From: Heligmosomoides polygyrus polygyrus
Lineage: Eukaryota; Nematoda; Chromadorea; Rhabditida; Heligmosomidae
Assembly: GCA_947396885.1 (NCBI GenBank)
Contig: OX377202.1
Coordinates: 15,438,001 to 15,502,000, forward strand
Reading direction: 5' to 3'
Length of the DNA stretch: 64,000 bases
The notes under the pieces were generated by a model, which worked only from the letters and a program-made list of their open reading frames with translations, made no database searches and was not told where the DNA came from. Positions 43,840-55,522 of this stretch are shown here, piece after piece. How positions within the stretch are numbered: the stretch's first letter is position 1; every line of letters begins with the position of its first letter. The translations under genes were made by a program, and so were the position numbers.

Positions 43840-44045
43840 AAAGGGATTCCTGGAGTCTAGTCGAGGGGATCTCGGAGAGGAGCGGATTCTGGCGTCCTCT
43901 CGACGGGGACTTTGGAGAGAAAGAGTGGGATTCGAGAGTCCTGTTGAGGGGGATTCTCGGATTGAGGAGCAGGACCCGTGGTGTCCTTTCGACGGGGCTG
44001 TCGGAGTGGATGAGCGGGATTCGGGATCCTGTCGACGGGCAGCAG
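43840..44045. repeat. G-rich minisatellite, unit 41-45 bp, about 4.5 copies
   Basis: Units follow the pattern GGGATTCKGGAGTCCTGTCG, then AGGGGGATTCTCGGA and GAGGAGC, with degenerate copies starting near 43846, 43884, 43928, 43971 and 44017. Frames stay open on both strands (for example 43721-44101 plus, 44113-43775 minus), which is a consequence of the repeat composition. Confidence 0.75.
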
Positions 44046-44166
44046 CACAACGAATTCGGTCCTCTTCCGACCCAAATTTGCACGAGTCGTTGACGAGGTA
44101 GGCTAGGTTGCATGAGGCGGGAGACGTTGCCAATTTTGAAGTTGCGTTTGGCGCCACACTAGCTAT

Positions 44167-44420
44167 AAAAAGGACAAAGCACGGCGTTACTCAATCTCTT
44201 TCGGGATGCGTCACGCATTCTACTTCTGCGGGATATCGCGACTTGAATACGAATTGGCCTATACAATGACCTGCGGCGACCAGCCGATCCTTCCCGAACA
44301 AGTCTGGTACTATGTACTCCTCTGACCATGAAAGAATGGAAGGCCTGGGCGGGATATCAGAACCAGGAACCTGGTATCGGAAGCACGGCCAGCACCCCTT
44401 TCGACTGCATTGCTGCGCCC
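44167..44420 (-). mobile_element. SINE-1 copy with small deletions
   Basis: Tail AGGACAAAGCACGGCG at 44167, head complement TCGACTGCATTGCTGCGCCC ending at 44420. Two short deletions lie in the middle. No clear target duplication. Confidence 0.78.
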
Positions 44421-45254
44421 TTTGCTGTTTACTGTCTTCCCTTATTATGCAATGCGCCTGGCATTCACACATTCACATGAAAATATGATTGTCTGAGAAA
44501 GAGGAAGTTCACTAGCAATGTATTAATGCGACAACATAACTTCGTTCACCGTTCCAGGTTAGTCATTCCTTCTACTCCAATTCAGCCAATGGATCGAGTA
44601 AGAATAGAAGTCCAATGTCAATCCAAGACAAGACTGGTAATCGTATGCCTCCATTCCCATTTCTATGAAAAAAGTTAGTACGGTGGAAAACAACATTGTT
44701 GGAATGCGCCATTCTACGCACATGCGATGGGATGAGGATACTTCGAATGGATCTTTCACCTCTCCGCAAATTCTGGGGAAGACAGAGTGTGAATCAGAAA
44801 CTTTGTGATGTTTAAGATTTTTCAAAACACTAATGGCTTAGTCGTCACAGTAATTTGAGAAGGAAACTTGAGAATGTCTTCACCGTCTAATCTCAAAGTT
44901 TTCTTTTCGTGAAACCTCTGCATTTTCTAATTGTGTTATTATCAAATAAATTAAAGTATTAATTAGTATTAAATAAATAAATAAAGTATTAAATTGACCC
45001 ATCAACACAACCTCGTTCGGCGCCCTAATACTAACAAATTTGTCATCTAATAAATTATCTTTATCCTGACCTGAAACTAAATTATTCTCAATTATTAGAA
45101 TTTTGGGATCAGTCGGGAGGGAGCAGCGCTAAGGCGACGTTTAAGTCGAGCATCCCACATTCCACAGCAGGACACCATATTCCCTAGGTCCGCATAACCT
45201 CCATCGCAACAGTATTTAAAGTTTTGCGAGGAATTCAAGGGAAGGAACGGAGAG
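44421..45254. other. No recognisable feature
   Basis: A TAAATAAATAAAT tract lies at 44970. Two minus-strand frames at 44559-44825 have no motif. Confidence 0.4.
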
Positions 45255-45294
45255 ACCAAACACCGCATGTCCCTCTCCGACTAGGAAAGATCCG
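45255..45294 (-). mobile_element. Solo MITE end
   Basis: The complement of GATCTTTCCTAGTCGGAGAG and GGGACATGCGGTGT matches the solo end at 17716 in inverted orientation. Confidence 0.55.
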
Positions 45295-45306
45295 GAATTC
45301 GCACTG

Positions 45307-45447
45307 AGAAACTCTCGCCACGTCATTTCCGCCAGGTCAGCAGGAGGTGCGGGTTCGAGTTCCGCCCGGCACTGGGGTTTTGATCGCAGTAAAACATCGT
45401 TACAACAGCTTACATCTAATAGCGACCTGAGGTTTAAAGAAACTAGA
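45307..45447 (+). mobile_element. SINE-2 copy
   Basis: Core GTGCGGGTTCGAGTTCCGC forms a perfect five-pair T-stem (GCGGG with TCCGC, one wobble). Flanking blocks match 43170-43340. It immediately follows the solo MITE end. Confidence 0.7.
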
Positions 45448-46430
45448 TGGAGCCTCTTCATGTCTCCTCGTCCTCGCTCATTCTCTTCGGATACGCCATT
45501 CTCCGTTCGATGGATTCCCATTGGCAACTCGAACTAGTGCCTTTGATATTTCTACCTATTTTTGCCTCTAACAAATTCTTTCTGGAGCTATTCACTTCTT
45601 TGTTATCGATCGTAGCTTACCAGTTGAAAGACATGTGGGACCCGCTGCAGCTTCAAGGAAACAGAAGTGGAGGAAGATGTGCGAAGGTGTCGTGGTTTCT
45701 CTACTCTTCAGTTTCATGGACTGCTTCATTTATGTTTGTTTCCGGCATTCAAGAGCTACCATTTCAGTTCCATCATTGTTTCCCGAAAGAGACACATTAA
45801 CGCAGTAGCACAACAAAAATATCCATGAAATTGAACAGCGAGCGCCAGTAAATTGGCCTGAAATTTTCAACTTAATAGTCTGAAACGCAACATTAACTGT
45901 AATTTTGAACACTGTTCGTCAGTTCATTAACAAAAGCATAAGTAGTGGAACAAAATTGTGACTAGAAATAGCACTTAATGACGTCATACAGCGCAGGTGC
46001 TAGCTGGGAAAAGCATTCAATTCGTTAATAGAGACGAAATCGCGTGGAACTTTTGGATACGTCCTTCTCCCAGTCGATAAATTTTCATCGCATTATGTCT
46101 AGGGTGTGTGTAGCGTATCAATCAGTATACAAACCAACAAGATCTACATGGATAACATATGGTGTATGTCAGATAACCCTCCTCATTAATACAACCAGTT
46201 TTGCCATATTTGAATTATAAATAAGAACTAATGTGGATATCATTATATCATTATATATAACAGTCGAATGATATACACATCCTTATTGACAGCTACGGAG
46301 TACGGCGGTGGTCAAGTACGGTAAGTCTTTCAATTAAAAAAAGCTGTTCTTGTTACAAATAAAAATAGATGATAAAAGTAATGAAATAATAAATAAATAA
46401 ATAAATAATAAACAAAATAAATAAAAATAA
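45448..46430. other. Unassigned, with a 117-codon frame at 45447-45800
   Basis: The plus-strand frame is hydrophobic and starts inside the SINE-2 tail, which argues against a gene. AT-rich simple sequence lies at 46365-46440. Confidence 0.35.
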
Positions 46431-46755
46431 GATAAAATAATAAGGATCAAAAGGATTAAGGACGGCGTTACTGAATTCCTTTTGGGATGCGCCATGCATT
46501 CTACTTCTACGGGATGTCGTGAAGGCGAGTTGAATGCGTATTTGGCCATACAATGACCTTACGGTGGCCAGCCGATGAACACGTCAGCGCTCTATCCTTC
46601 CCAGACGAGTCTGGTACCAATTCACCGACCCCGGAGGGATGGAAGGCTTGGTTGGCCTGGGCGGGGAATCCGAACCAGGAAACGGATATCGGGTGCAGGC
46701 GGCAGTCGGCGCCTCCTCCGACTGCGTTGCACGTGCCCTAGGATAAAATAATAAG
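46431..46755 (-). mobile_element. SINE-1 copy with 14-bp target duplication
   Basis: Body 46445-46741 between GATAAAATAATAAG at 46431-46444 and 46742-46755. It inserted in AT-rich simple sequence, as expected for LINE-type endonuclease targets. Confidence 0.9.
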
Positions 46756-47122
46756 TAAATAAATAAATAAACTACCCTTAATAATGATAAATCTTTTGAA
46801 TAATGATTTACAATAAATATTATAGTAATACATTTTAAGTAGTCACATTGAACTTATAAAATCATATTTTATTACTTATTTGAATTGTACCTCGTGGTTT
46901 GTTTAACTTACTTTTCTATTCCTTATTTATTCTCACTTTCTAATTCTACATCTCTCAAATGCCTATAATTCTTTATCTTTCCTTCTTCACTCTTTCTCAT
47001 CGTTCTTCATCTGTTCTCTCTTCCATTTTCATTTTCCTATCTCTCTTCTTTTATAGACAGATTTCAAAGAAATCATAAAATATACTACACTTCTTCACTG
47101 AAGAGCCACGGCAGGAGTATAT
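46756..47122. other. AT/pyrimidine-rich, no recognisable feature
   Basis: Runs of CTTTCTTC-type sequence from 46910 to 47060. Nothing was assigned. Confidence 0.45.
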
Positions 47123-47322
47123 NNNNNNNNNNNNNNNNNNNNNNNNNNNNNNNNNNNNNNNNNNNNNNNNNNNNNNNNNNNNNNNNNNNNNNNNNNNNNN
47201 NNNNNNNNNNNNNNNNNNNNNNNNNNNNNNNNNNNNNNNNNNNNNNNNNNNNNNNNNNNNNNNNNNNNNNNNNNNNNNNNNNNNNNNNNNNNNNNNNNNN
47301 NNNNNNNNNNNNNNNNNNNNNN
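47123..47322. other. Assembly gap (200 N)
   Basis: Exactly 200 undetermined bases. The gap ends three bases before the palindromic element at 47327. Confidence 1.
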
Positions 47323-47326
47323 AGTA

Positions 47327-48387
47327 TTAGGTTGTCCCACAAGTCCCGCCGTTTTATTCAACGATTCACTGCAGATTTCGCCGGCGGTCTCTTGCATAGC
47401 GCTGCATAGTTTTCGAAAGAGAATGATATGCTCTATCAGAGCGTATATTGCATTTCTTTTTTATCATTAATATTGTCAATTTTTAGGTCGTTGAAGTGAG
47501 AAGTGAAAAAGTGAAAAAGTAGCCATTTGCGCACTTGTTCCCTCCGCTTAGGTTTGTAATTTTTTTGCGCAGTTTTTTAGAGCACTTGGGAGACAATGTT
47601 CTGTACAACAAGAATATGTGTTGGTCCTATTTTCTCACTTGCCCCTTATTGATTTTTAGATCGTCAAATTGGGAATTCCGACTTTTCCGTCCGAATTTTT
47701 ACCAAAACTCCGGTTCTGTGGTTGGACTTTTTTGCTTGGTGTCATATGTCGTTTGGAAGAGGATGTCTTGCTCAGTAAGAATTTGTGTCGCGTTTATTGC
47801 CTCACGCTGATTTCTGTCGAATATCAGCAACTGAAGAAGGAGAAGGAGTTGTTGGTGAAGACGATTTTTCTCTTTTTTGGCATTTTGCTGATATTCAATA
47901 GAAATCAATAAACGCGACACATCTTCTTATAGAGCAAGACATTTTCTTTCGAATGACATATAACACCAACCCGAAAAGTCCAACCACAGAGCAGGGGCTG
48001 TCGGCAAAAATAGCCATCCTCCTTCGGACGTCGCAATTTGATGACCTAAAATTCAATAAAGGACAAATGAGCAAATAGCACTAACAAATATTCTTGTAGT
48101 ATAGAAGTATAGAACATTGTCTTCCAATTGCTCGAAAAAACTGCTCAAAAAATTACAACCCTAAGCGGAGAGAACAAGTGCGGAAATGGCTACTTTTTCA
48201 CTTTTTCACTTTTCACTTCAACGACTTAAAAATTGACAATATTAATGATGAAAAAAGAAATGCAATACACGCTCTGATAGACCAAATCATTCTCTTTCGA
48301 AAGCTATGCAGCGCTATGCAGGAGACCGCCGGCGAAATCTGCAGTGAATCGTTGAAAAAAAGGGCGAAGACTTATGGGACAACCTAA
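47327..48387. mobile_element. Palindromic (foldback) mariner-end element, about 1.06 kb
   Basis: The left end TTAGGTTGTCCCACAAGTC and right end (complement) TTAGGTTGTCCCATAAGTC are mariner-type and flanked by TA (47325-47326, 48388-48389). Unlike a normal transposon the inverted repeat does not stop after 30 bp: the arms run about 510 bp each, from 47327 to about 47838 and from about 47878 to 48387. They meet at a 40-bp centre near GAATATCAGCAACTG and its partner TTTTGCTGATATTC. Arm identity is roughly 90 percent by eye. No transposase is encoded. Transcription would give a long hairpin RNA. Confidence 0.88.
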
Positions 48388-48389
48388 TA

Positions 48390-48720
48390 TTAAACGTTTT
48401 ATATGCATGGAGACGGCGTATGTAGTACAATGGTTACTTTGCTAATCTATCAAAGAGTTTGATGTACGACATTGCCGCATGTTTTTGTTTATCGCTCTAA
48501 TTGCAATAGAAATGTTTTTACTAAGGCGATGTTAATTTCCGAAATCATCTGCAGAGGAGATGAAGCTTTGAAAATTGTATCCAAAGTCCCCTCTGAAAAA
48601 CAAGCGGACGGGGTGGGGAAGTGGGGCAGTGCAGTCGAGAATATCCTCCTGTGCTACACATCTTGTTCAGCACGATCATTTCCGCTGCTAGCTGAACATG
48701 GATATACAACAGAATTGGTT
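48390..48720. other. No recognisable feature
   Basis: Nothing was assigned. Confidence 0.4.
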
Positions 48721-48800
48721 GCCACGATATTCCATGGAAAAGAAGTGCGTGGCGCATCATGAAGAGGGAATGTTTTGCGCCCACCTTTATATCTTACCCT
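48721..48800 (+). mobile_element. SINE-1 fragment (3' end)
   Basis: GCCACGATATTCC, AGAAGTGCGTGGCGCATC and a degenerate tail CTTTATATCTTACCC are present. The head is missing. Confidence 0.6.
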
Positions 48801-49576
48801 CATCCCTTTCATGTCTTTCTTACCTAAAAGACAAACTAGTCGCAAAGCCAGATCTGCAGCTACTTTTTTTCTCTATCGCGTCTCTTGCCCATTGAATCAT
48901 TGACTGTCAATCTATCCATTTCGCTGTGCTCTAGCTAAAAGCCTTTATTCTCAAGTGGGTACCTAAACTATCACTTCTTTGTATTGGATTTTTATATCAG
49001 ATATAACACAAGCTCTAACCATTCATTAACATGTCTCCCAAGCTTCTCAGAACCATCTCCAGGTTCAACGTTCTTGAAACCTTAGCATTTGGGGAGTACG
49101 TTTTTTTCAATCCTCTTGGCCTTCCAGGCTATATCTAAAATCTTCTCACAACGCTTTCCTTTTCTTCCATCTGTTCCTTGTCTTCACTTTGAGGCTAAGC
49201 CCAACTCCAGTGAACCAATGCGTTTGTCCGTAATCTTCGCGTCGTATGTACATAAATTGTTCCTTCTCTTGATATTCCTGCCTATAAGCTTTTTTCAGGA
49301 TTCGCTTAGTAGCCAAAGCGACAAAGAACAGCCGTGAACGCCTCAAGCATTCAGATATCGTAAGTCAACATCCCGGTTCACTTCGTGTTTCTGTAGACGG
49401 TTACAAAAAGGCGTTTTATTCCGTCAGTTCTATTTTTGAATTGTCCTACCACGAATAATGTAGCCTAGCACAGATCTTGTTCAATCCTGAATTGGATAAC
49501 AAAGCTGTCCAGCTTCCCCCAACCTTGGAAAGTCTTATCCGTGCTGGCTGCAGCTCTTGATTCGTGTATAATATCT
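48801..49576. other. No recognisable feature
   Basis: Nothing was assigned. Confidence 0.4.
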
Positions 49577-49826
49577 GAATGAATGCCACACATTCTACCT
49601 CTACGGAATATCGTGAAGGCGACTTGAACGCGTATTTGGCCATACAATGACTTGCGGTGGCCGTCCGATGAACAAGTCAGCGCTCTATCCCAGACAAGTC
49701 TGTTACCATTTCACCGACCCCGGAGGGATGGAAGGCTTGGTTGGCCTGGGCGGAGGATCCGAACCAGGAACCTGGTATCGAGTGCACGCGACAGTCGGTG
49801 CCTCCTCCGACTGCGCTACACGCGAC
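49577..49826 (-). mobile_element. SINE-1 copy lacking the 3' tail
   Basis: Runs from ATGAATGCCACACATTCTAC to the head complement GACTGCGCTACACGCG. The CCTTTATC tail is lost. Confidence 0.8.
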
Positions 49827-50223
49827 ACTTCCTACTGGAGAAAAATGGACGTAGCACAGTCGGGGGAAACGGTGACTCTCACGTCCACCAAGACTTTGCT
49901 CAAGATTTTGATATAGACCAGGTAAACCAAGTCATACATCTCTCCGGGGAGGATGAATCTGAATCTCACCTGAGAAGAAAATAATGACAACTTGTTCATC
50001 GTTTGGCAAAGCATTATAAAATCTTCAACCTTGAGCAATTCAGTCATTTTTCTTACAGAAATGTCGCCGCCAACATTCTTGGTTCCCCTGGCCTCGAAAG
50101 CGAACAGCCCCCGGAAGACTAAAAATATTATATTTTTATTATGGTCTTCATGGCCTGGAAAATTGAAGAGTTGTGGGCCTAACATGAACTATAACTCCTT
50201 CAGGAATACATAGCTAATAGCTA
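49827..50223. other. No recognisable feature
   Basis: Nothing was assigned. Confidence 0.4.
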
Positions 50224-51699
50224 ATAGGTCGTTGCATATGAAATGACCGATGCAATTTTATTAATCGAAATAAGCTCCATTACACCGCGACAATAGCTTG
50301 TGCGTGCTTTACAAACATTAGAACAACGAGAAATAAAGGATAAAGGACGGCGTTACTCATTCCCTTTTGGGATGCGCCACGCATTCTACTTCTACGTGAT
50401 GTCGTGGAGGCGATTTGAATGCGTATTTGGCCATACAATGACTTGCGGTGGACAGCCGATGAACACGTCAGCGCTCTGTCCTTCACAGACAATTCTGGTA
50501 CCAATCCACCGACCCCAGACGTATGGAAGGCTTGGTTGGCCTGGGAGGGAAATCCGAACCAGGAACCTGGTATCGGGTGCACGGGACAGCCGGCGCCTCC
50601 TCCAACTGTGCTACACGCGCCCACGAGAATTAATAAAACATAAGAAGTCATTTTCGACATCATCTTGGTTGCTGAATTTTTTATCTTCCACATGACGATG
50701 CAAATGATTGAAAACAATGATAATCGGTAGGAGACAGGTTTGGAGAATATGCTGGATGTGGCAGAGTTTCGTCTCCCAATTCATCCAGTTTTTGGACAAC
50801 AATTTTTGAAGCGTGCGGACGCGCGTTGTCGTGAAGTGGGATTGGATCTCTTCGATTGACCAAAACCGGCTGTTTTTCAATCAACTTCTGGTGCAGTGCT
50901 TCTCCTCCGTGATAGTCTTTCAAGTATTCACGAACTTGTAATCGACCATACCAGCGTTTGTCCATCGTACGGTACCCATGGTCTTCTTTGGATGGAGACT
51001 TGGTTTCAGCATCTCCTTGGGACCCTCATTCTTGTCCAGTCATTGTGCAGACAGACGAAGATTGTCATAAAGGATTTAATTTTCGTCGCATTCGCATGCC
51101 ACGATCCTGTCCAAAAAAAGCTCCCTTAAATTGCGTAGCCTTAACGACGTGGCGCTTCAGCATCTACCCGGCGATCAGTTCGTGCGGGGGATCCATTTAT
51201 CCGACTTCTTCACTTTTTAATTTATGTGGCGACTGATAGTGCTGCCATAAACGCCGAAATGCTGTGCTAGCTCTCTTGCAGTTTGAGGCGGATCCGCTTT
51301 CACCATGGCTTTGAGTTGTTTGTCGTTAAGGAGTGATGGCGGCCTACCTCGGTCTTCAATTTCGAGACTTTCGCATTCAGATCGAAGCCCGAATTATGCG
51401 TTTCTTAGCGAAATACTCCTCAAATCCAGCATTGGTGCTACGAGCGGCAGCGGCATTGTGTCCACTTTTCCATTCATACAAGTGGAGCACCCGAATATCA
51501 CATTGATTCATACCGTAAAGAGGACGTCGAACACTCGGCTGCAGTCATGTCACAAATTCTGGAAACCCTAACAAATCGGGGACTATGTGCTTTCAGAAAC
51601 TACATATATACAATGCCTGAAATGGGAACATTTGTAGCCACGAAAAATCGACCTGAAGTTGAGGCAGCAAAATCGAACATTTCATATACAACGACCTAA
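50224..51699 (-). pseudogene. Decayed full-length mariner, interrupted by a SINE-1
   Basis: Ends are ATAGGTCGTTGCATATGAAA on the left and the complement of TTAGGTCGTTGTATATGAAA on the right, with TA at 50222-50223 and 51700-51701. On the minus strand near 51480 the HTH-like LYEWKSGHNAAAARSTNAGF is readable. Further on come HPKKTMGTVRWTNAGMVDYK, then PVLVNRRDPIPLHDNARPHA and YSPNLSPTDYHCF; the last two hold the second and third acidic positions at D34D spacing. C-terminal HVEDKKFSNQDDVENDFLCF follows in another frame. Stops and frameshifts make it inactive. Removing the 297-bp SINE insertion leaves about 1.18 kb, a little shorter than a complete mariner. Confidence 0.8.
50326..50629 (-). mobile_element. 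SINE-1 copy inserted in the mariner
   Basis: Body 50333-50622 between ACGAGAA at 50326-50332 and 50623-50629. It splits the 3' coding end of the mariner from its left terminal repeat, so it is younger than the mariner. Confidence 0.88.
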
Positions 51700-51701
51700 T
51701 A

Positions 51702-53771
51702 GAAGTTCCAGGATCATAGAGCCAATCCTACAGTGCAGTTCTTACTGCCAGAGAAAGGTCAATGAACTGGCAACATCCTTTGAGTGAAAGCAGATTTGCT
51801 CGTCGGATAGATCCAGCGTTGATTTCTTTTTTTCTGCCACCTATTTGTAGATGCCACTTCTATAGAATTCCTGGGGTTTTATTTTAACAAATCAGCCACC
51901 AATCATGTTGCTTCCTATATCTGAACTGCTTCTCCTGCAGATGGTTGGGGAACGAAGGAAACAGTGTGGCGGTGACTGGAGACAGTAAATCTGCTGAGTA
52001 ATGAGTGTGGGCCAGAACGTGCCATCATAAACATTGGAGTGCTTTCTGGATCTCCTTCTGAACGCATTTGCGCGCATGGTCGTGTAAGAAGATCTTAGTA
52101 GAGCCACTTGAAGCAGTTAGGCAGAGCTATCGGATAAAATTTTGGAATGATCTCCCTCATTATGAGCTATGTATATATATATGCTCCCATTTTCGACATA
52201 CATATAAATTTAACGTGAGAAATGTTTAAGATGATCGGTTCTGTAACGTGATCAACCCCTTCACGATAGAGATCGCAAGTGCAGCTCCCTTAAAGCACTC
52301 GTTATGTCCTCTTTACGAGGCCTGACGGCACGGTGTAATAAGCTCATCGTGTGCTTGCACGTGGCGAATCCCTCCCCTAACAGAAGACCCGATTTCACCG
52401 CGAGACTTCATAAGGTAGGCTCTCTCGAGAAGGTTCTAGCACACCGGCTTTATGTAGAAGTGACGTGTGTAGCTCACCTATAATTTCCGAGGAATAATGA
52501 ATATTCATATCTTGGCGGAAGGGCGGAACCTAAACAATTTCCTCGTCATTGAGCAGTTCAACTATGGAAATTCGATAAAAAAGGCTGTTTTGTTTGGAGC
52601 TTTCCGTTCACTATTCCTTGAGCTCTAGCTCTTCCACAACTTATTTCTAGTATTGGTTGCTCGTGTTCACATTTGTTAAATACTCATGGTCATCAGATGT
52701 TTAAAAAATAATTTTGCCTGTATTTCGACGTTACTCCCGTTAAAACTGAATATAAATAGAACTGTGCTCAATCATTTGTCTTTACACTATTTTCGGCTCT
52801 TTTTCTCACTTTTTTCCATATTGACTGGTTCCTCAAATTTTAAGGGAAAGGGAAGGGGAGCAAGGGAAGCAGATCGTTCCTTCGAAGGAGAAGAACACTC
52901 TTCTGCTGTGGGCATTACGGCGCAGAACTTAACTCGCAAGATTTTACTGTAAGACTAAGCAATTTCACTGCCTCCCATCTTCAGTCGCAGTATAATAAAA
53001 ATAATTCTTCAATCCAAATGTGCAAGTAGACGTTCAAACAAAAGTATCGCTTACACGTACGAACTTGCGATTCTTCTAAAGGTATTTATCGGTTCGTAAA
53101 ACAGCTTATCAACCAACTCTCCATGTGACTGCTGTTACTTTTTTGGTAGATTTAACCCTTGCTTCCTGTCCACGTTAGGGTTTCCAGTTGGAACAGCTTT
53201 TTGGCTGCGTAAGGTGGATATGGTACATAAGTGATGAATCCCACGTCGCTGGTATGTTTCCTCCTTCTACCTTGCATAACCACGGGTTTATTCGTTACAT
53301 CTGGCCCAGATCTTCCATTCCAGTGTGCTTCTACCAATGATTAATTAGGTCCTGTAATCTCACATTTGGCTCGAAAAACCGTGCTAATATCCGGCAGGAG
53401 GCAACTCATCCGTCAACATATTGACGACGTGGAGGATGATGATGGTATGCTTCTGCATCCGCCGCAGTAAATATTGTGCCCTACGTGAGTGGGCATCTTT
53501 ATTTGGTGCTTTTCCATGCAATAAACAAGCCCATTAGGCAATCTCGAATGAGCAGCACACAATTGGCCTATTGAACGTCGTCCTGTGACAATTGCTTATT
53601 CCGAACTTTGGTACACAATGTGCCAAGTAGTTTACGTTACACTATTGATGAGTTGATTATCGGCTATTTAATTATCTGATGGTAATCTAACTATCTTGAT
53701 CTTAAGTATTATTTATATTTGGGACTAGGAAAGAACTATACAAGAATATAGATACGGTTTACGGAAGCGAG
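51702..53771. other. Mostly unassigned; possible TTAA-type MITE end near 52250
   Basis: CAACCCCTTCACGATAGAGA at 52253 resembles the left end of the MITE at 60031, and ATATGCTCCCATT at 52170 resembles sequence 170 bp upstream of it. No second end was seen. The remainder shows no gene-like feature. Confidence 0.4.
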
Positions 53772-54061
53772 AGAAGACCATCGGAGTTTCGAGCAACGCC
53801 GACGTTCAAACATTAGAGACGCTGTCGCATGGGCTAACTCACTCGTCGAAGATTAGGTGGGCCGGCCACGTAAAGCGCTTCGCAGATACCCGCTGGACGA
53901 GAGCTGTCACCGAGTGTATTCCGCCGGATGTCAAGGGAACTCCAGGACGCTCGCGTTGGTAAGATTTCTTTGTGAAAGCGGTGAGCGAACAATGCGAGGC
54001 TCTTTGTGTCCGAGGAGGATCCATTGGAACACTATGGCACGCAACAGGGACGAGTGGTTTA
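53772..54061 (+). pseudogene. RTE reverse-transcriptase C-terminal fragment
   Basis: In shifting plus-strand frames this segment encodes the tail of the RTE protein described at 26714: GACGCTGTCGCATGGGCTAA (the D-A-V-A-W-A region), then GRPRK/WAGHV-region, DTRWTRAVT, and RRIHWNTMARNRDEW near 54040. Several indels break the frame. It is more diverged than the 25-28 kb copies and therefore older. Confidence 0.75.
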
Positions 54062-54138
54062 ATGCTCGGGTCCCATTCACGCCAACGAATCGTAATTTCG
54101 TAACTCAGTGATCGTTTAATTGGAATTCATACAACAGT

Positions 54139-54304
54139 TCTCTGGGGAGGAAGAAATATTGACTTGTTCATCCGCTGTGCGCCGTAGTTCTTGTATAAGC
54201 CAAACACGCATTCAGTTTGCCTTCACGATATCATATGGAAATAAGTAGAATGCGTGGCACCTCCCACAAACGTGGCTTGACGCTGACCTCTATTCTTTAT
54301 CCTT
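54139..54304 (+). mobile_element. SINE-1 fragment (5'-truncated)
   Basis: Starts at TCTCTGGGGAGG, keeps TGACTTGTTCATCCGC and AGTAGAATGCGTGGCACCTC, and ends in the tail TATTCTTTATCCTTG. Confidence 0.7.
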
Positions 54305-54429
54305 GTGTGGGTATCAGAGGTGGGAGGACGACAGGCACTTAAGCCATCATCCTTTATTTTACTTCGGATGTACAGTTTTTGCAAAATTTTCTTCACTTTT
54401 ATTCTTTTCTCTTTTCTATCTTTTATTTT

Positions 54430-55522
54430 GCAGATTAAGGGGAATACTTACTTGTATGGTCCTTTCGTCAGCTGGAGGTCTTCTCAGCGGTGACCACAAC
54501 TCTTTCAGACCGCTCGATCTCTGGCAGCTTGCATCTAGTGAGGCAGACTCCGCTCTTTGAAGGATTTTGAGAATGAGTCTTCCCATCGGTTGGCGGTCGT
54601 CCCAGTGGTCTCTTATGGTCTCTTGGGAGCCAGGCTGTGACACGGAGACTCCATCTATCGTCCTTTCGTCGAAGCAGGTGGCCGGCCCAGCAATATTTGG
54701 ACTTCTTCACGTACTGCAGCGGGTCTACTAATTGCGACTTCTCCCGTAGCTCCGAACTTGGTAGGCCTTCTTGCCACTGCTGAAGAAGGCGTGTCCTCAG
54801 AAAACATCTCTCCAGTGCACGATGCGTAGTTTGCATCGCTATGGCGATTGTCTTGTTGTCGGGCCAGGTTTCCGTCGCGTAACCCATCGCAGGCAGTACA
54901 GAGGCGTTGAAAATCGAGGCCCTGAAGCCGGAATCGTTGACCTGATCGGTGACTTTGCGAATCGAACTGAACGCTGCCCATGCTGCGCGTCTCCTGCGGG
55001 CGATTTCAGGAGCGAGGTCGTTATCCATGTTCAGCTCTCTTCCCAAATAGACGTAGGAGACGACCTGTTGTAGAGCGGCTTTATTTGGCCTTACGAGTCC
55101 CATGTCACACCACTGGTTGACCATAAATTGCGTCTTTGGCATATTCATGTCTAATGCAGTCTTCATACCTGCCACGTGGAGCTCGTTCTTTAGCATTTCC
55201 TCGACTGCTGCCGTGCTAGTAGAGATGAGAACAATATCGTCGACGAAGCAAAGGTTGCTGATCCGTCTACCGTCCACAAGGTAGCCTTTATCGTTCCAGT
55301 TCAAGTCCTTCATGACATTCTGGAGTGCCCCTGTAAATGGATTAGGAGAAATCGTGTCTCCCTGCCGTACCACTTTCCCGATAGTAATTTTAAACTTTCG
55401 GTCGAACAAGGGAAATACTCATTTTTTAATGTTGGTTTGCCCTGATATTGTACTGCCGCCTTCTCCACGCTGCTGAGGTGAACAGGAACGGAGACCTTTT
55501 TTATGCATTCGTATAAGGACAT
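54430..55522 (-). pseudogene. Third RTE-like reverse transcriptase, C-terminal half, frameshifted
   Basis: The minus-strand frame 55409-54468 (313 codons) starts inside the polymerase: VVRQGDTISPNPFTGALQNV (motif B), then ISNLCFVDDIVLIS. Motif C here is FVDD, with both catalytic Asp kept but Val replacing the usual Ala. VVSYVYLGRELNMDNDLAPE, VLPAMGYATETWPDNK, KSKYCWAGHLLRRKDDRW and GRPPT follow. At GRPPT the frame is lost: RWEDSFSKSFKER continues in the next frame, indicating one missing base near 54590. Upstream, SLYECIKKVSVPV (about 55520) belongs to the same protein, separated by roughly 80 extra bases. The endonuclease and first polymerase motifs are absent. Inactive, and older than the 26.7-kb copy. 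Confidence 0.82.

Noticed and set aside
47085..47397. Open frames running through the N gap
   Set aside because: They are produced by undetermined bases and have no sequence support.
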